A stretch of 9,307 nt of DNA from Bacteroidales bacterium (GTDB taxonomy: Bacteria > Bacteroidota > Bacteroidia > Bacteroidales > UBA12077): positions 1 through 9,307 of the forward strand of contig DAOVYZ010000100.1 in the NCBI GenBank assembly GCA_030635365.1, read 5' to 3'. Made by a program: the position numbers and the translations under genes. Below the pieces are notes generated by a model. It had not been told where the DNA came from, ran no database searches, and saw nothing but the letters and a program-made list of their open reading frames with translations. This document shows, piece by piece, positions 1-6,338 of the stretch. The first letter of the stretch is position 1. Every line of letters begins with the position of its first letter.

Positions 1-1257
1 ATCCTTATCGCGCACAAATTCTCCGGCCAAATAACCATAACTTTCTTCACCACCGCCTATAAACTGTTTTTTACCTTCATGTTGTTTAATAATGTTTGCT
101 ATATATTTAAATCCTGTTAAAACATCATAACAATCAACATTGTAATTATCGGCAATATCTTTTAAAAGATCGGTTGTTACAATTGTTTTAACAATGTATT
201 CTTTTCCCTTTAATTTGCCTGTTGCTTTCCATTGGCTAATTAAATAATTTATTAATAATGTAGCTGCCTGATTCCCATTTAACAAAATAAATTCATCATT
301 ATTGTCTTTAACAGCAATACCAACACGGTCAGCATCAGGATCTGTAGCCATTACAATGTCAGCATCAACTTCTTTTGCTTTTTTTAAAGCAAGCTCCAGG
401 GCTGCAGGTTCTTCGGGATTAGGTGATTTAACAGTTGGAAAATTACCATCAGGTGTTTTTTGGCCTTCAACATCGTATATATTATCAAATCCGTATGCTT
501 TTAGTGTTTTCGGAACTAATTCAAAACCAGTCCCGTGTATTGGAGTATAAACTATCTTAAGATTTTTTTGTTTATAAATAACACCGGAGTTTAATGATAG
601 TTTTGTCAGTTCATTAATATATTTCTCATCAATTTCATCACCAATAATCTCCAGGTTTTTTAGGCTATCATCAAATTGAATATCACTAATATTTTTAATG
701 TTTTGAACTTCAGAAATTATATTTTTATCGTGTGGGTTTATAATCTGCCCTCCATCTTCCCAATAAACTTTGTATCCATTATACTCTTTAGGATTATGAG
801 AAGCAGTTATAACTATTCCACTTTGGCATTTAAGCTCTCTTATTGCGAACGATAATTCCGGGGTAGGGCGTAAGCTTTCAAATAAATAGACTTTTATATT
901 ATTTCCAGAAAGTACACTAGCTGTTTTTTCTGCAAATAGTTTACTATTATTCCTTGAATCGTATGCTATGGCAACTTTAATTTTAGTTTTGTTGCTAAAT
1001 TGTTTTTTCAAATAATTACTTAAGCCCTGGGTTGCCATTCCAACAGTATATATATTCATACGATTTGTTCCAACACCCATTATACCCCTTAAACCACCTG
1101 TTCCAAACTCAAGGTCTTTATAAAAAGATTCTATAAGCTCTGATTCGTTATTATTAATTAAGTTTTCAATTTCTACTTTGGAGTTAGAATCAATATCTGA
1201 ATTCAACCAGGTTTTTGCTTTAGATATCACTGAGCCTAGTAATTCTTTATCAGCCAT
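1..1257 (-). CDS. Phosphoglucomutase/phosphomannomutase family protein (alpha-D-phosphohexomutase), 3' end cut by window edge
   Basis: Interconverts hexose-6-phosphate and hexose-1-phosphate in the cytoplasm through a phosphoserine enzyme. The 419 visible codons are open throughout. The catalytic loop TASHNP is at residues 151-156 with phosphoserine S153, the metal-binding loop DPDADR at 306-311, and the sugar-binding loop GGGEESYG at 401-408. The last loop has the form I associate with the longer PGM2/PgcA-like branch, whose members are near 550-600 residues, so roughly a quarter, mainly the phosphate-binding C-terminal domain, lies beyond the edge. The ATG is the only usable start: an in-frame TAA lies four codons upstream with no start codon between. 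It follows rfbD by 38 bp with no visible terminator and is probably the last or a late gene of the operon. Glucose-1-phosphate from it would feed RfbA here and UDP-glucose synthesis elsewhere. Whether glucose, mannose or another sugar is preferred cannot be told from sequence. Confidence 0.93.
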   Translation of the reverse strand, partial: MADKELLGSVISKAKTWLNSDIDSNSKVEIENLINNNESELIESFYKDLEFGTGGLRGIMGVGTNRMNIYTVGMATQGLSNYLKKQFSNKTKIKVAIAYDSRNNSKLFAEKTASVLSGNNIKVYLFESLRPTPELSFAIRELKCQSGIVITASHNPKEYNGYKVYWEDGGQIINPHDKNIISEVQNIKNISDIQFDDSLKNLEIIGDEIDEKYINELTKLSLNSGVIYKQKNLKIVYTPIHGTGFELVPKTLKAYGFDNIYDVEGQKTPDGNFPTVKSPNPEEPAALELALKKAKEVDADIVMATDPDADRVGIAVKDNNDEFILLNGNQAATLLINYLISQWKATGKLKGKEYIVKTIVTTDLLKDIADNYNVDCYDVLTGFKYIANIIKQHEGKKQFIGGGEESYGYLAGEFVRDKD

Positions 1258-1295
1258 ATTATATAATTATTTGAATATAAATTAATACTTTGTAT

Positions 1296-2183
1296 TTATA
1301 ACTGAGCTTGTATTGCTTTAAAAAAAGCATTTAAGCTGTCATACCAGTGCGGTATATTTATTTTATATATTGATTTAATTTTTTCTTTATTTAAAACACT
1401 ATAAAATGGCCTTTTTGCAGGTGTTGGAAAATCCTTTGACTCAATTGGATTGATAATACAAGTTGTATTTGTTTTTGATGCAATCGCTTTTGCAAAATCA
1501 AACCAACTGCACACTCCTTCATTTGAATAATGATAAATACCCGGTACAAATAAATTCTCAGAAATAGATTGTTTTATTATTGTGAGAATAGTTTGGGCTA
1601 GGTCATATGCATATGTTGGAGTTCCAATCTGATCAAAAACAACATTTAGATTTTCTTTTTCTTTGCAGAGCTTATAAATAGTTTTAGCAAAATTTTTTCC
1701 AAAACTTGAGTATAACCAGGATGTTCTTATGCATATTGAATTTTTATAACTTAAAGCATATTCTTCACCTTTGAGTTTAGAACTCCCATAAACCGATTGA
1801 GGGTTAGTACTCATATTTTCTTTGTAAGGAATATAACTATTTCCATCAAAGACGTAATCAGTTGATATATGAATAAGTTTTGTATTTGTTTCACGTATAG
1901 AATTTACAATGTGCTCAACACAAGTTGCATTAATATTAAATGCTTTATCTTTTTCAGTTTCGGCTAAATCAACATTTGTATATGCTGCACAATTAATTAT
2001 ATAGTCAATGGTTTGATCTTGAAAAATTTTCTTTAAACTGATTTTATTAGATATATCGAGAGTATCAATATCAGTAAAAATAAATTTGATAGGGGTTTTA
2101 AAATCAATAATATCTTTTTTATATATAGATTTTATTTCATTCCCTAATTGTCCGTTAGCACCAGTAACCAATATAGTTATCAT
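1296..2183 (-). CDS. rfbD: dTDP-4-dehydrorhamnose reductase (RmlD)
   Basis: Catalyses the last step of dTDP-L-rhamnose synthesis, the NAD(P)H-dependent reduction of dTDP-4-dehydro-L-rhamnose. The 295-residue protein has normal family length. It is an extended-type short-chain dehydrogenase with the N-terminal nucleotide-binding motif GANGQLG at residues 8-14, NCAAYT at 64-69, STDYVFDG at 107-114, and the catalytic pair Y132/K136 in VYGSSK. The segment DQIGTPT at 184-190 and an RP pair at 258-259 are typical of RmlD and separate it from RmlB-type dehydratases. The start lies 11 bp after the rfbC stop, with a short AGG-containing purine stretch upstream. The set rfbA-rfbC-rfbD is contiguous, which supports the assignment. 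No frame disruption or missing key residue was seen. Confidence 0.95.
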   Translation of the reverse strand: MITILVTGANGQLGNEIKSIYKKDIIDFKTPIKFIFTDIDTLDISNKISLKKIFQDQTIDYIINCAAYTNVDLAETEKDKAFNINATCVEHIVNSIRETNTKLIHISTDYVFDGNSYIPYKENMSTNPQSVYGSSKLKGEEYALSYKNSICIRTSWLYSSFGKNFAKTIYKLCKEKENLNVVFDQIGTPTYAYDLAQTILTIIKQSISENLFVPGIYHYSNEGVCSWFDFAKAIASKTNTTCIINPIESKDFPTPAKRPFYSVLNKEKIKSIYKINIPHWYDSLNAFFKAIQAQL

Positions 2184-2194
2184 AACTTACCTGA

Positions 2195-2749
2195 TTAAAA
2201 TTTAAAATTCATCTCAGTTTCTTGAAATGATGGAAGAACTTTATCTTTCGGAGATATTTTGGCATTTTTTATATCTATGTTCCAATCAATTCTTAAATTT
2301 TCGTCATTAAAATTAATACCTCTTTCTGATTCTGGTTTGTAGAACTGATCAGTCTTGTAAAAAACAATTGCTGTTTTACTTAAAACTGAGAAACCATGCG
2401 CAAAACCCTTGGGAATAAATAATTGTTGTTTATTTTCACTTGAAAGTTCAATACTAAAATTTTTTCCAAATGTTGGAGATTTTTCTCTAATATCTATCAC
2501 AACATCTAAGATTTTTCCATCAATTACCCGAATTAATTTAGTTTGCGCATAAGGTTCAAGTTGGTAGTGAAATCCTCTAATTGTTCCTAAGACGGATTTA
2601 GATTGGTTATCCTGCACGAAAGATATATCACCTAATATATCTTTTAACTTATTTCTATTATAACTTTCAAAAAAGTAACCCCGGGAATCTTCAAATATTT
2701 GAGGTTTTAATACATATAAACCTGAGAATCCTGTTTTTGTTATCTCCAT
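2195..2749 (-). CDS. rfbC: dTDP-4-dehydrorhamnose 3,5-epimerase (RmlC)
   Basis: Epimerises C3 and C5 of dTDP-4-dehydro-6-deoxy-D-glucose to give the L-rhamno intermediate used by RfbD. The 184-residue cupin protein has the usual length. Visible family features are DSRG at residues 21-24 near the substrate entry, QDNQSKS at 46-52, RGFHYQ at 58-63 carrying the presumed catalytic base H61, K71 in TKLIRV, IPKGFAHGF at 112-120, and Y131 in VFYKTD, the presumed general acid. D169 fits the conserved C-terminal aspartate. The residue roles come from known RmlC enzymes. A 5-bp gap follows rfbA and an 11-bp gap precedes rfbD, so translation of the three genes is probably coupled. Confidence 0.95.
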   Translation of the reverse strand: MEITKTGFSGLYVLKPQIFEDSRGYFFESYNRNKLKDILGDISFVQDNQSKSVLGTIRGFHYQLEPYAQTKLIRVIDGKILDVVIDIREKSPTFGKNFSIELSSENKQQLFIPKGFAHGFSVLSKTAIVFYKTDQFYKPESERGINFNDENLRIDWNIDIKNAKISPKDKVLPSFQETEMNFKF

Positions 2750-2754
2750 TTTAA

Positions 2755-3621
2755 TTATTCATTAGCAATTTTTAATAGGTATTGGCCATATTGATTATTA
2801 CCATGTTCGTTTCCTATCTTTACGAATTGTTCTTTCGTAATAAATCCTTTTTTGTAGGCAATCTCTTCTATACATGATATTTTTAATCCTTGCCTGTGTT
2901 CTATAGTCGAAATGTAATTTGATGCTTGCAATAAACTATCATGTGTGCCGGTATCTAACCATGCAAATCCTCGACTCAGTAATTCAACGCTTAACCTGTT
3001 TTCATCTAAATATAATCTATTTAAGTCAGTTATTTCAAGTTCTCCCCGTTTACTGGGTTTAAGATTTTTTGCTTTTTCGACAACATCGTTAGAATAAAAA
3101 TATAAACCGGTAACAGCAAAATTAGATTTAGGGTTTTCCGGTTTCTCTTCAATACTTAATACTTTACCATTATTGTCAAATTCAACAACTCCATACCTTT
3201 TAGGGTCGTTAACATAATAACCGAAAACAATAGCTCCATCTTTTAGTTTTGCTGCATTAGATAAAATTTTCGTAAATCCATATCCATAAAAAATATTATC
3301 TCCCAGTACCAGGCAAACGTTATCTTTTCCAATAAAATCTGCTCCAAGTATAAACGCTTGTGCTAAGCCGTCAGGTGATGGTTGAACTTTATAAGAAATG
3401 TTTAGCCCTAAATGACTGCCATTTCCCAACAAATCATCGTAAAGATGAATATCTTTTGGTGTTGATATAATTAAAATGTCTCTTATCCCGGATAGCATTA
3501 AAACTGATAAAGGATAGTATATCATTGGTTTATCATATATTGGGATAATTTGTTTTGATATACTTTTTGTTATGGGATAAAGCCTTGTTCCGGCACCGCC
3601 TGCTAAGATAATTCCTTTCAT
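2755..3621 (-). CDS. rfbA: Glucose-1-phosphate thymidylyltransferase (RmlA)
   Basis: Makes dTDP-glucose from dTTP and glucose-1-phosphate, the committed step towards dTDP-L-rhamnose. The protein is 288 residues, the normal length. The nucleotidyltransferase signature GGAGTRLYP is at residues 8-16, followed by SKQIIPIYDKP at 22-32. LGDNIFYG at 106-113 carries the metal-binding D108. EEKP is at 158-161, GELEITDLN at 193-201, and WLDTGTHDSL at 221-230 with D223. The short C-terminal part is the type seen in homotetrameric RmlA, which is usually feedback-inhibited by dTDP-rhamnose; that regulation is inferred from the family. The gene starts 2 bp after the stop of the UDP-glucuronate decarboxylase gene. 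The RmlB dehydratase that should use its product is not in the window. Confidence 0.96.
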   Translation of the reverse strand: MKGIILAGGAGTRLYPITKSISKQIIPIYDKPMIYYPLSVLMLSGIRDILIISTPKDIHLYDDLLGNGSHLGLNISYKVQPSPDGLAQAFILGADFIGKDNVCLVLGDNIFYGYGFTKILSNAAKLKDGAIVFGYYVNDPKRYGVVEFDNNGKVLSIEEKPENPKSNFAVTGLYFYSNDVVEKAKNLKPSKRGELEITDLNRLYLDENRLSVELLSRGFAWLDTGTHDSLLQASNYISTIEHRQGLKISCIEEIAYKKGFITKEQFVKIGNEHGNNQYGQYLLKIANE

Positions 3622-3623
3622 AG

Positions 3624-4559
3624 TTAGATTATACTTTTAAAATATTCAATAGTGTTTATTAATCCTTGCTTTAATTCTACTTTTGGTTCCCAACCATTTA
3701 ATACTTTTTTTGCTAAAGAGATATCCGGTTGGCGTTGAACAGGGTCATCTTCCGGCAAAGGTAAGTAACTAATTTTAGATTTAGAATCGGTTAATTCGAT
3801 TATTGAATTAGCAAGTTCTAACATATTAAATTCATGAGGATTTCCGATATTTACCGGTCCTATAAAAGATTTATCAGAATTCATTAATCTTATCAACCCT
3901 TCAATTAAATCACTAACATACTGAAAACTTCTGGTTTGTTTCCCGGAACCGTATATCGTTATATCATCTCCTTTTAATGCCTGAACAATAAAATTTGAAA
4001 CAACGCGCCCATCATTTATACTCATTTTTGACCCATAAGTATTAAAAATTCTGGCTATTTTAATATTAACGTTATTTTGTTGATGGTAATTTATAAAAAG
4101 AGATTCGGCACATCTTTTTCCTTCATCATAGCATGAACGAAAACCAATAGGATTACAGTTTCCCCAATAGTCTTCTTTTTGAGGATGTATTGTAGGATCC
4201 CCGTATACTTCACTTGTAGAAGCCTGTAATATTTTTGCTTTTATTCGTTTTGCCAACCCAAGCATGTTAATTGCTCCCATTACGGAAGTTTTAATAGTTT
4301 TAATAGGGTTATACTGATAATGAATTGGAGAAGCTGGGCATGCTAAATTGTATATTTCATCTACTTCAATAAAATAAGGCATTGTAACATCATGCCTTAT
4401 CAATTCGAAAAAAGGATTATCCAATAAATGAATAATATTATTTTTTGATCCTGTAAAGAAGTTGTCAAGGCATATAACTTCATTTCCTTCATTTAGTAAT
4501 CTTTCACATAAATGTGACCCTATAAAACCAGCTCCACCGGTAATTAAAATCTTTTTCAT
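3624..4559 (-). CDS. uxs: UDP-glucuronate decarboxylase (UDP-xylose synthase), extended SDR family
   Basis: Converts UDP-glucuronate to UDP-xylose by NAD-dependent oxidation, decarboxylation and re-reduction. The 311 residues begin MKKILITGGAGFIG with the GGAGFIG nucleotide-binding loop at 8-14. UXS hallmarks are CPASPIHYQ at 74-82, TSEVYGDP at 115-122 with E117, RSCYDEGKR at 141-149 with the catalytic Y144/K148 pair, NDGRVVSNF at 182-190 and QTRSFQYVSDLIEGL at 208-222. These differ from RmlB, which has a YSASKA-type active site, so I do not read this as the missing dTDP-glucose dehydratase. The frame stays open upstream to a possible ATG at 4655, but that would overlap ugd by 34 nt and add 32 residues before the Rossmann motif, so I chose the internal ATG. 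Its substrate is the product of ugd just upstream, and rfbA follows after 2 bp. Confidence 0.92.
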   Translation of the reverse strand: MKKILITGGAGFIGSHLCERLLNEGNEVICLDNFFTGSKNNIIHLLDNPFFELIRHDVTMPYFIEVDEIYNLACPASPIHYQYNPIKTIKTSVMGAINMLGLAKRIKAKILQASTSEVYGDPTIHPQKEDYWGNCNPIGFRSCYDEGKRCAESLFINYHQQNNVNIKIARIFNTYGSKMSINDGRVVSNFIVQALKGDDITIYGSGKQTRSFQYVSDLIEGLIRLMNSDKSFIGPVNIGNPHEFNMLELANSIIELTDSKSKISYLPLPEDDPVQRQPDISLAKKVLNGWEPKVELKQGLINTIEYFKSII

Positions 4560-4621
4560 AGAACGTAAATATAGTAAAAAGCTGGTGCAAAACGGTATAA
4601 GCTTTTTAGTTTTTTTAGATA
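4560..4621 (-). other. ugd-uxs intergenic spacer with weak hairpin
   Basis: This is the largest gap inside the minus-strand cluster (62 bp). It contains an 8-bp inverted repeat, AAAAAGCT at 4576-4583 and AGCTTTTT at 4600-4607, around a 16-nt loop. The stem is A/T-rich with only two G-C pairs, so a strong terminator is unlikely. It could be a partial processing or attenuation point, or chance in A/T-rich DNA. No convincing promoter box was found here. Confidence 0.3.
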
Positions 4622-5935
4622 TTATCTTCCAATTCCATAATATGTCCAACCCCACTTTTTCATGTCTGAAGGATCATAAATATTGCGGCCATCAAAAATA
4701 ATCTTATTTTTCATGAGATTTTCCATTTCTTTCCACTTAGGAACACGAAATTCGGACCATTCTGTTATTAAGACTAATGCATCAACATTTTTTATTGCAT
4801 CATATTGCTCATTGGTATACTCAATTTTATCACCAATCCTACGTTTACATTCATTTATTGCAACAGGGTCATATCCTATTACTTTGGCTCCAGCTTTGAT
4901 TAGTTTATCAATTATAACTAATGCAGGAGCTTCACGCATATCGTCAGTATTAGGTTTAAATGATAATCCCCAAAGTGCAATTCGTTTACCTTTCAAGTCC
5001 CCGTTAAAATGTTTGTTGATTTTATTAAATAATACTACCTTTTGGCGATCATTTACATCCTCAACCGCTTTTAAAACTTCTAACGAATGATTGTTTTGAT
5101 CTGAAGTTTTTATTAAGGCTTTTACATCTTTTGGGAAACATGAACCTCCATATCCGGCACCGGCATATATAAAATGGTAACCAATACGACTATCGCTACC
5201 TATTCCTTTTCGCACTGAAGTAATATCTGCACCGACAATTTCGCATAAATTTGCAATATCGTTCATAAAACTAATCTTAGTTGCTAACATTGCATTAGCT
5301 GTATATTTAGTCATCTCGGCAGATGGTATATCCATAAATACAATTGGGTGATTGTTAAGCAAGAATGGTTTATACAATCTTCTCAAAACCTCTACTGCCT
5401 TTTCTGATTCTGTACCGATTACGATCCTGTCAGGTTTTAAGAAATCATCAATTGCAGCACCTTCTTTTAAAAATTCCGGGTTTGAAGCTACGTCGAAAGA
5501 AATATTAACTCCGCGTTTATCTAACTCTTCCTGAACTGCAGCTTTTACTTTTTTAGCAGTTCCAATAGGGACAGTACTTTTAGTTACAATAACCAAATAT
5601 TGATTCATATGTTTTCCAACTTCCCTTGCTACAGACAGCACATATTTTAAATCAGCACTTCCATCTTCGTCCGGAGGTGTCCCAACTGCAATAAAAACAG
5701 CTTCAGCGTCAGCAAGGCTTTCTTCTAAACGTGTTGTAAAGTAAAGTCTATTCTTTTTTACATTTCTGTTAATCATTGATTCAAGTCCAGGTTCGTATAT
5801 AGGAACTATACCTTTATTGAGTTTGTCAATTTTATCATTATCCACATCAACACAGGTTACAATAATGCCTGTTTCAGCAAAACATGTACCGGAAACTAAA
5901 CCTACATAACCGGTACCTACCATTGATATTTCCAT
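4622..5935 (-). CDS. ugd: UDP-glucose 6-dehydrogenase
   Basis: Oxidises UDP-glucose twice with NAD+ to UDP-glucuronate in the cytoplasm. The 437-residue protein has full family length. The N-terminal NAD-binding motif GTGYVGLV is at residues 7-14, GTPP at 85-88 and NPEFLKEG at 152-159. EMTKYTANA at 207-215 carries the catalytic lysine K210 and N214. GGSCFPKD at 263-270 carries the nucleophile C266 and D270. The C-terminal UDP-binding domain includes GLSFKPNTDDMREAP at 323-337 and FDGRN at 414-418. It is the first gene of the minus-strand cluster and faces rpsA across a 403-bp divergent region. The next gene uses UDP-glucuronate, so the pair forms a UDP-xylose branch. GDP-mannose dehydrogenase is a related alternative, but the motif set fits Ugd best. 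Confidence 0.95.
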   Translation of the reverse strand: MEISMVGTGYVGLVSGTCFAETGIIVTCVDVDNDKIDKLNKGIVPIYEPGLESMINRNVKKNRLYFTTRLEESLADAEAVFIAVGTPPDEDGSADLKYVLSVAREVGKHMNQYLVIVTKSTVPIGTAKKVKAAVQEELDKRGVNISFDVASNPEFLKEGAAIDDFLKPDRIVIGTESEKAVEVLRRLYKPFLLNNHPIVFMDIPSAEMTKYTANAMLATKISFMNDIANLCEIVGADITSVRKGIGSDSRIGYHFIYAGAGYGGSCFPKDVKALIKTSDQNNHSLEVLKAVEDVNDRQKVVLFNKINKHFNGDLKGKRIALWGLSFKPNTDDMREAPALVIIDKLIKAGAKVIGYDPVAINECKRRIGDKIEYTNEQYDAIKNVDALVLITEWSEFRVPKWKEMENLMKNKIIFDGRNIYDPSDMKKWGWTYYGIGR

Positions 5936-6207
5936 TGTTTTTTGAGTTTAATATAATTAGTTGAAAAAGTTTACGAACATAATAAGAATTATTTTGAATT
6001 AGCTAATTTTTTTCTAAAAATATGACATATCTTTTGTAAAGATAGCAAGAAAGAAATTGAATTGGTGTGAGATATAAACAAATGGAGATAATTAAAATAG
6101 TATTGGCACCTTGTTAATTGAAGCATAAGAGCTCTAAACCTATTTTATTAGCCCTATTACTTGGAAATCAAATCTGTTAAAAGAAATAATTTGGTATATG
6201 AACGCTG

Positions 6208-6215
6208 TATATTTG
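6208..6215 (+). promoter_or_regulatory. Second candidate -7 box upstream of rpsA
   Basis: TATATTTG also fits TAnnTTTG. A TTG lies at 6191-6193, only 14 nt upstream, shorter than the roughly 19-21 nt I expect for this promoter class. If active it would give an rpsA leader of about 115 nt. Such boxes also arise by chance in DNA this A/T-rich, so confidence is low. Confidence 0.25.
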
Positions 6216-6248
6216 ACTATTAATTGGTTTTTTTAGTATCTTTATTTT

Positions 6249-6264
6249 TAAATAAATAAATAAA
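6249..6264. repeat. (TAAA)4 tetranucleotide tract in rpsA promoter
   Basis: Four uninterrupted TAAA units end 5 bp before the -7 box, where the spacer and upstream contacts of the promoter would be. Just upstream, TTTATTT at 6241-6247 and AAATAAA at 6250-6256 form an A/T dyad that overlaps the tract. It may act as an A/T-rich upstream activating stretch. Four units is short for slippage-driven variation. Confidence 0.5.
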
Positions 6265-6269
6265 AATTA

Positions 6270-6277
6270 TACTTTTG
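6270..6277 (+). promoter_or_regulatory. Bacteroidota-type -7 promoter box for rpsA
   Basis: TACTTTTG followed by CAC matches the TAnnTTTG -7 consensus of the Bacteroidota primary sigma factor exactly. A start about 7 nt downstream would give an rpsA leader of roughly 55 nt. No TTG -33 element is at the expected distance; that space is filled by A/T tracts, including a (TAAA)4 run. The box itself is a strong match, but its use is inferred. Confidence 0.62.
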
Positions 6278-6302
6278 CACTCTCGTTAATTCAATAAATA
6301 TA

Positions 6303-6326
6303 ATGTCTAACTTACTAAAAAAATAA
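6303..6326 (+). other. Possible 7-codon upstream ORF in rpsA leader
   Basis: An ATG opens a tiny frame reading MSNLLKK and closing with TAA, 12 nt before the rpsA ATG. It would lie within the leader made from the 6270 box. There is no Shine-Dalgarno sequence, but Bacteroidota genes often lack one. It may be a coincidence or a leader peptide that affects rpsA initiation. Confidence 0.2.
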
Positions 6327-6338
6327 TTAATTAATTAA

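Larger units (their letters stand above)
5936..6338. other. Divergent intergenic region between ugd and rpsA
   Basis: This 403-bp non-coding stretch is very A/T-rich and must hold the promoters for both the minus-strand sugar cluster and the plus-strand rpsA transcription unit. The rpsA-proximal half has two TAnnTTTG boxes. For ugd I find only a one-mismatch box (TATGTTCG on the minus strand, 5981 to 5974), which is weak. Two short dyads lie near the ugd side: AATTAGCTAATT at 5997-6008, and TATCTTT/AAAGATA around a 3-nt loop at 6028-6044. I see no tRNA, no convincing longer ORF and no strong terminator. Confidence 0.6.

Noticed and set aside
3624..4559. Reading this gene as the missing rfbB (dTDP-glucose 4,6-dehydratase)
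   Set aside because: Active-site context is YDEGKR and the CPASPIHYQ block is present, as in UDP-xylose synthases, rather than the YSASKA-type motif of RmlB.
4584..4600. TATACCGTTTTGCACC on the minus strand as a promoter for uxs
   Set aside because: It resembles the rpsA box but has two extra bases between TA and TTTTG, and no TTG lies at a suitable distance upstream, so it does not fit TAnnTTTG.
4576..4607. Hairpin between ugd and uxs as a full terminator
   Set aside because: The stem has only two G-C pairs and a 16-nt loop, and the genes form one pathway, so complete termination is unlikely.
4560..4655. Upstream extension of the UDP-glucuronate decarboxylase frame to an ATG at 4655
   Set aside because: It would overlap the end of ugd and add 32 residues unlike any SDR N-terminus before the Rossmann motif; the ATG at 4559 begins exactly at the usual MKKILITGGAGFIG.
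4683..5090. Open frame on the plus strand inside ugd
   Set aside because: It is antisense to a well-supported gene, has no recognisable domain and its composition follows the complementary codons; the same holds for plus-strand frames at 302-550, 4462-4701 and 5352-5534, and a minus-strand frame at 8617-8847.
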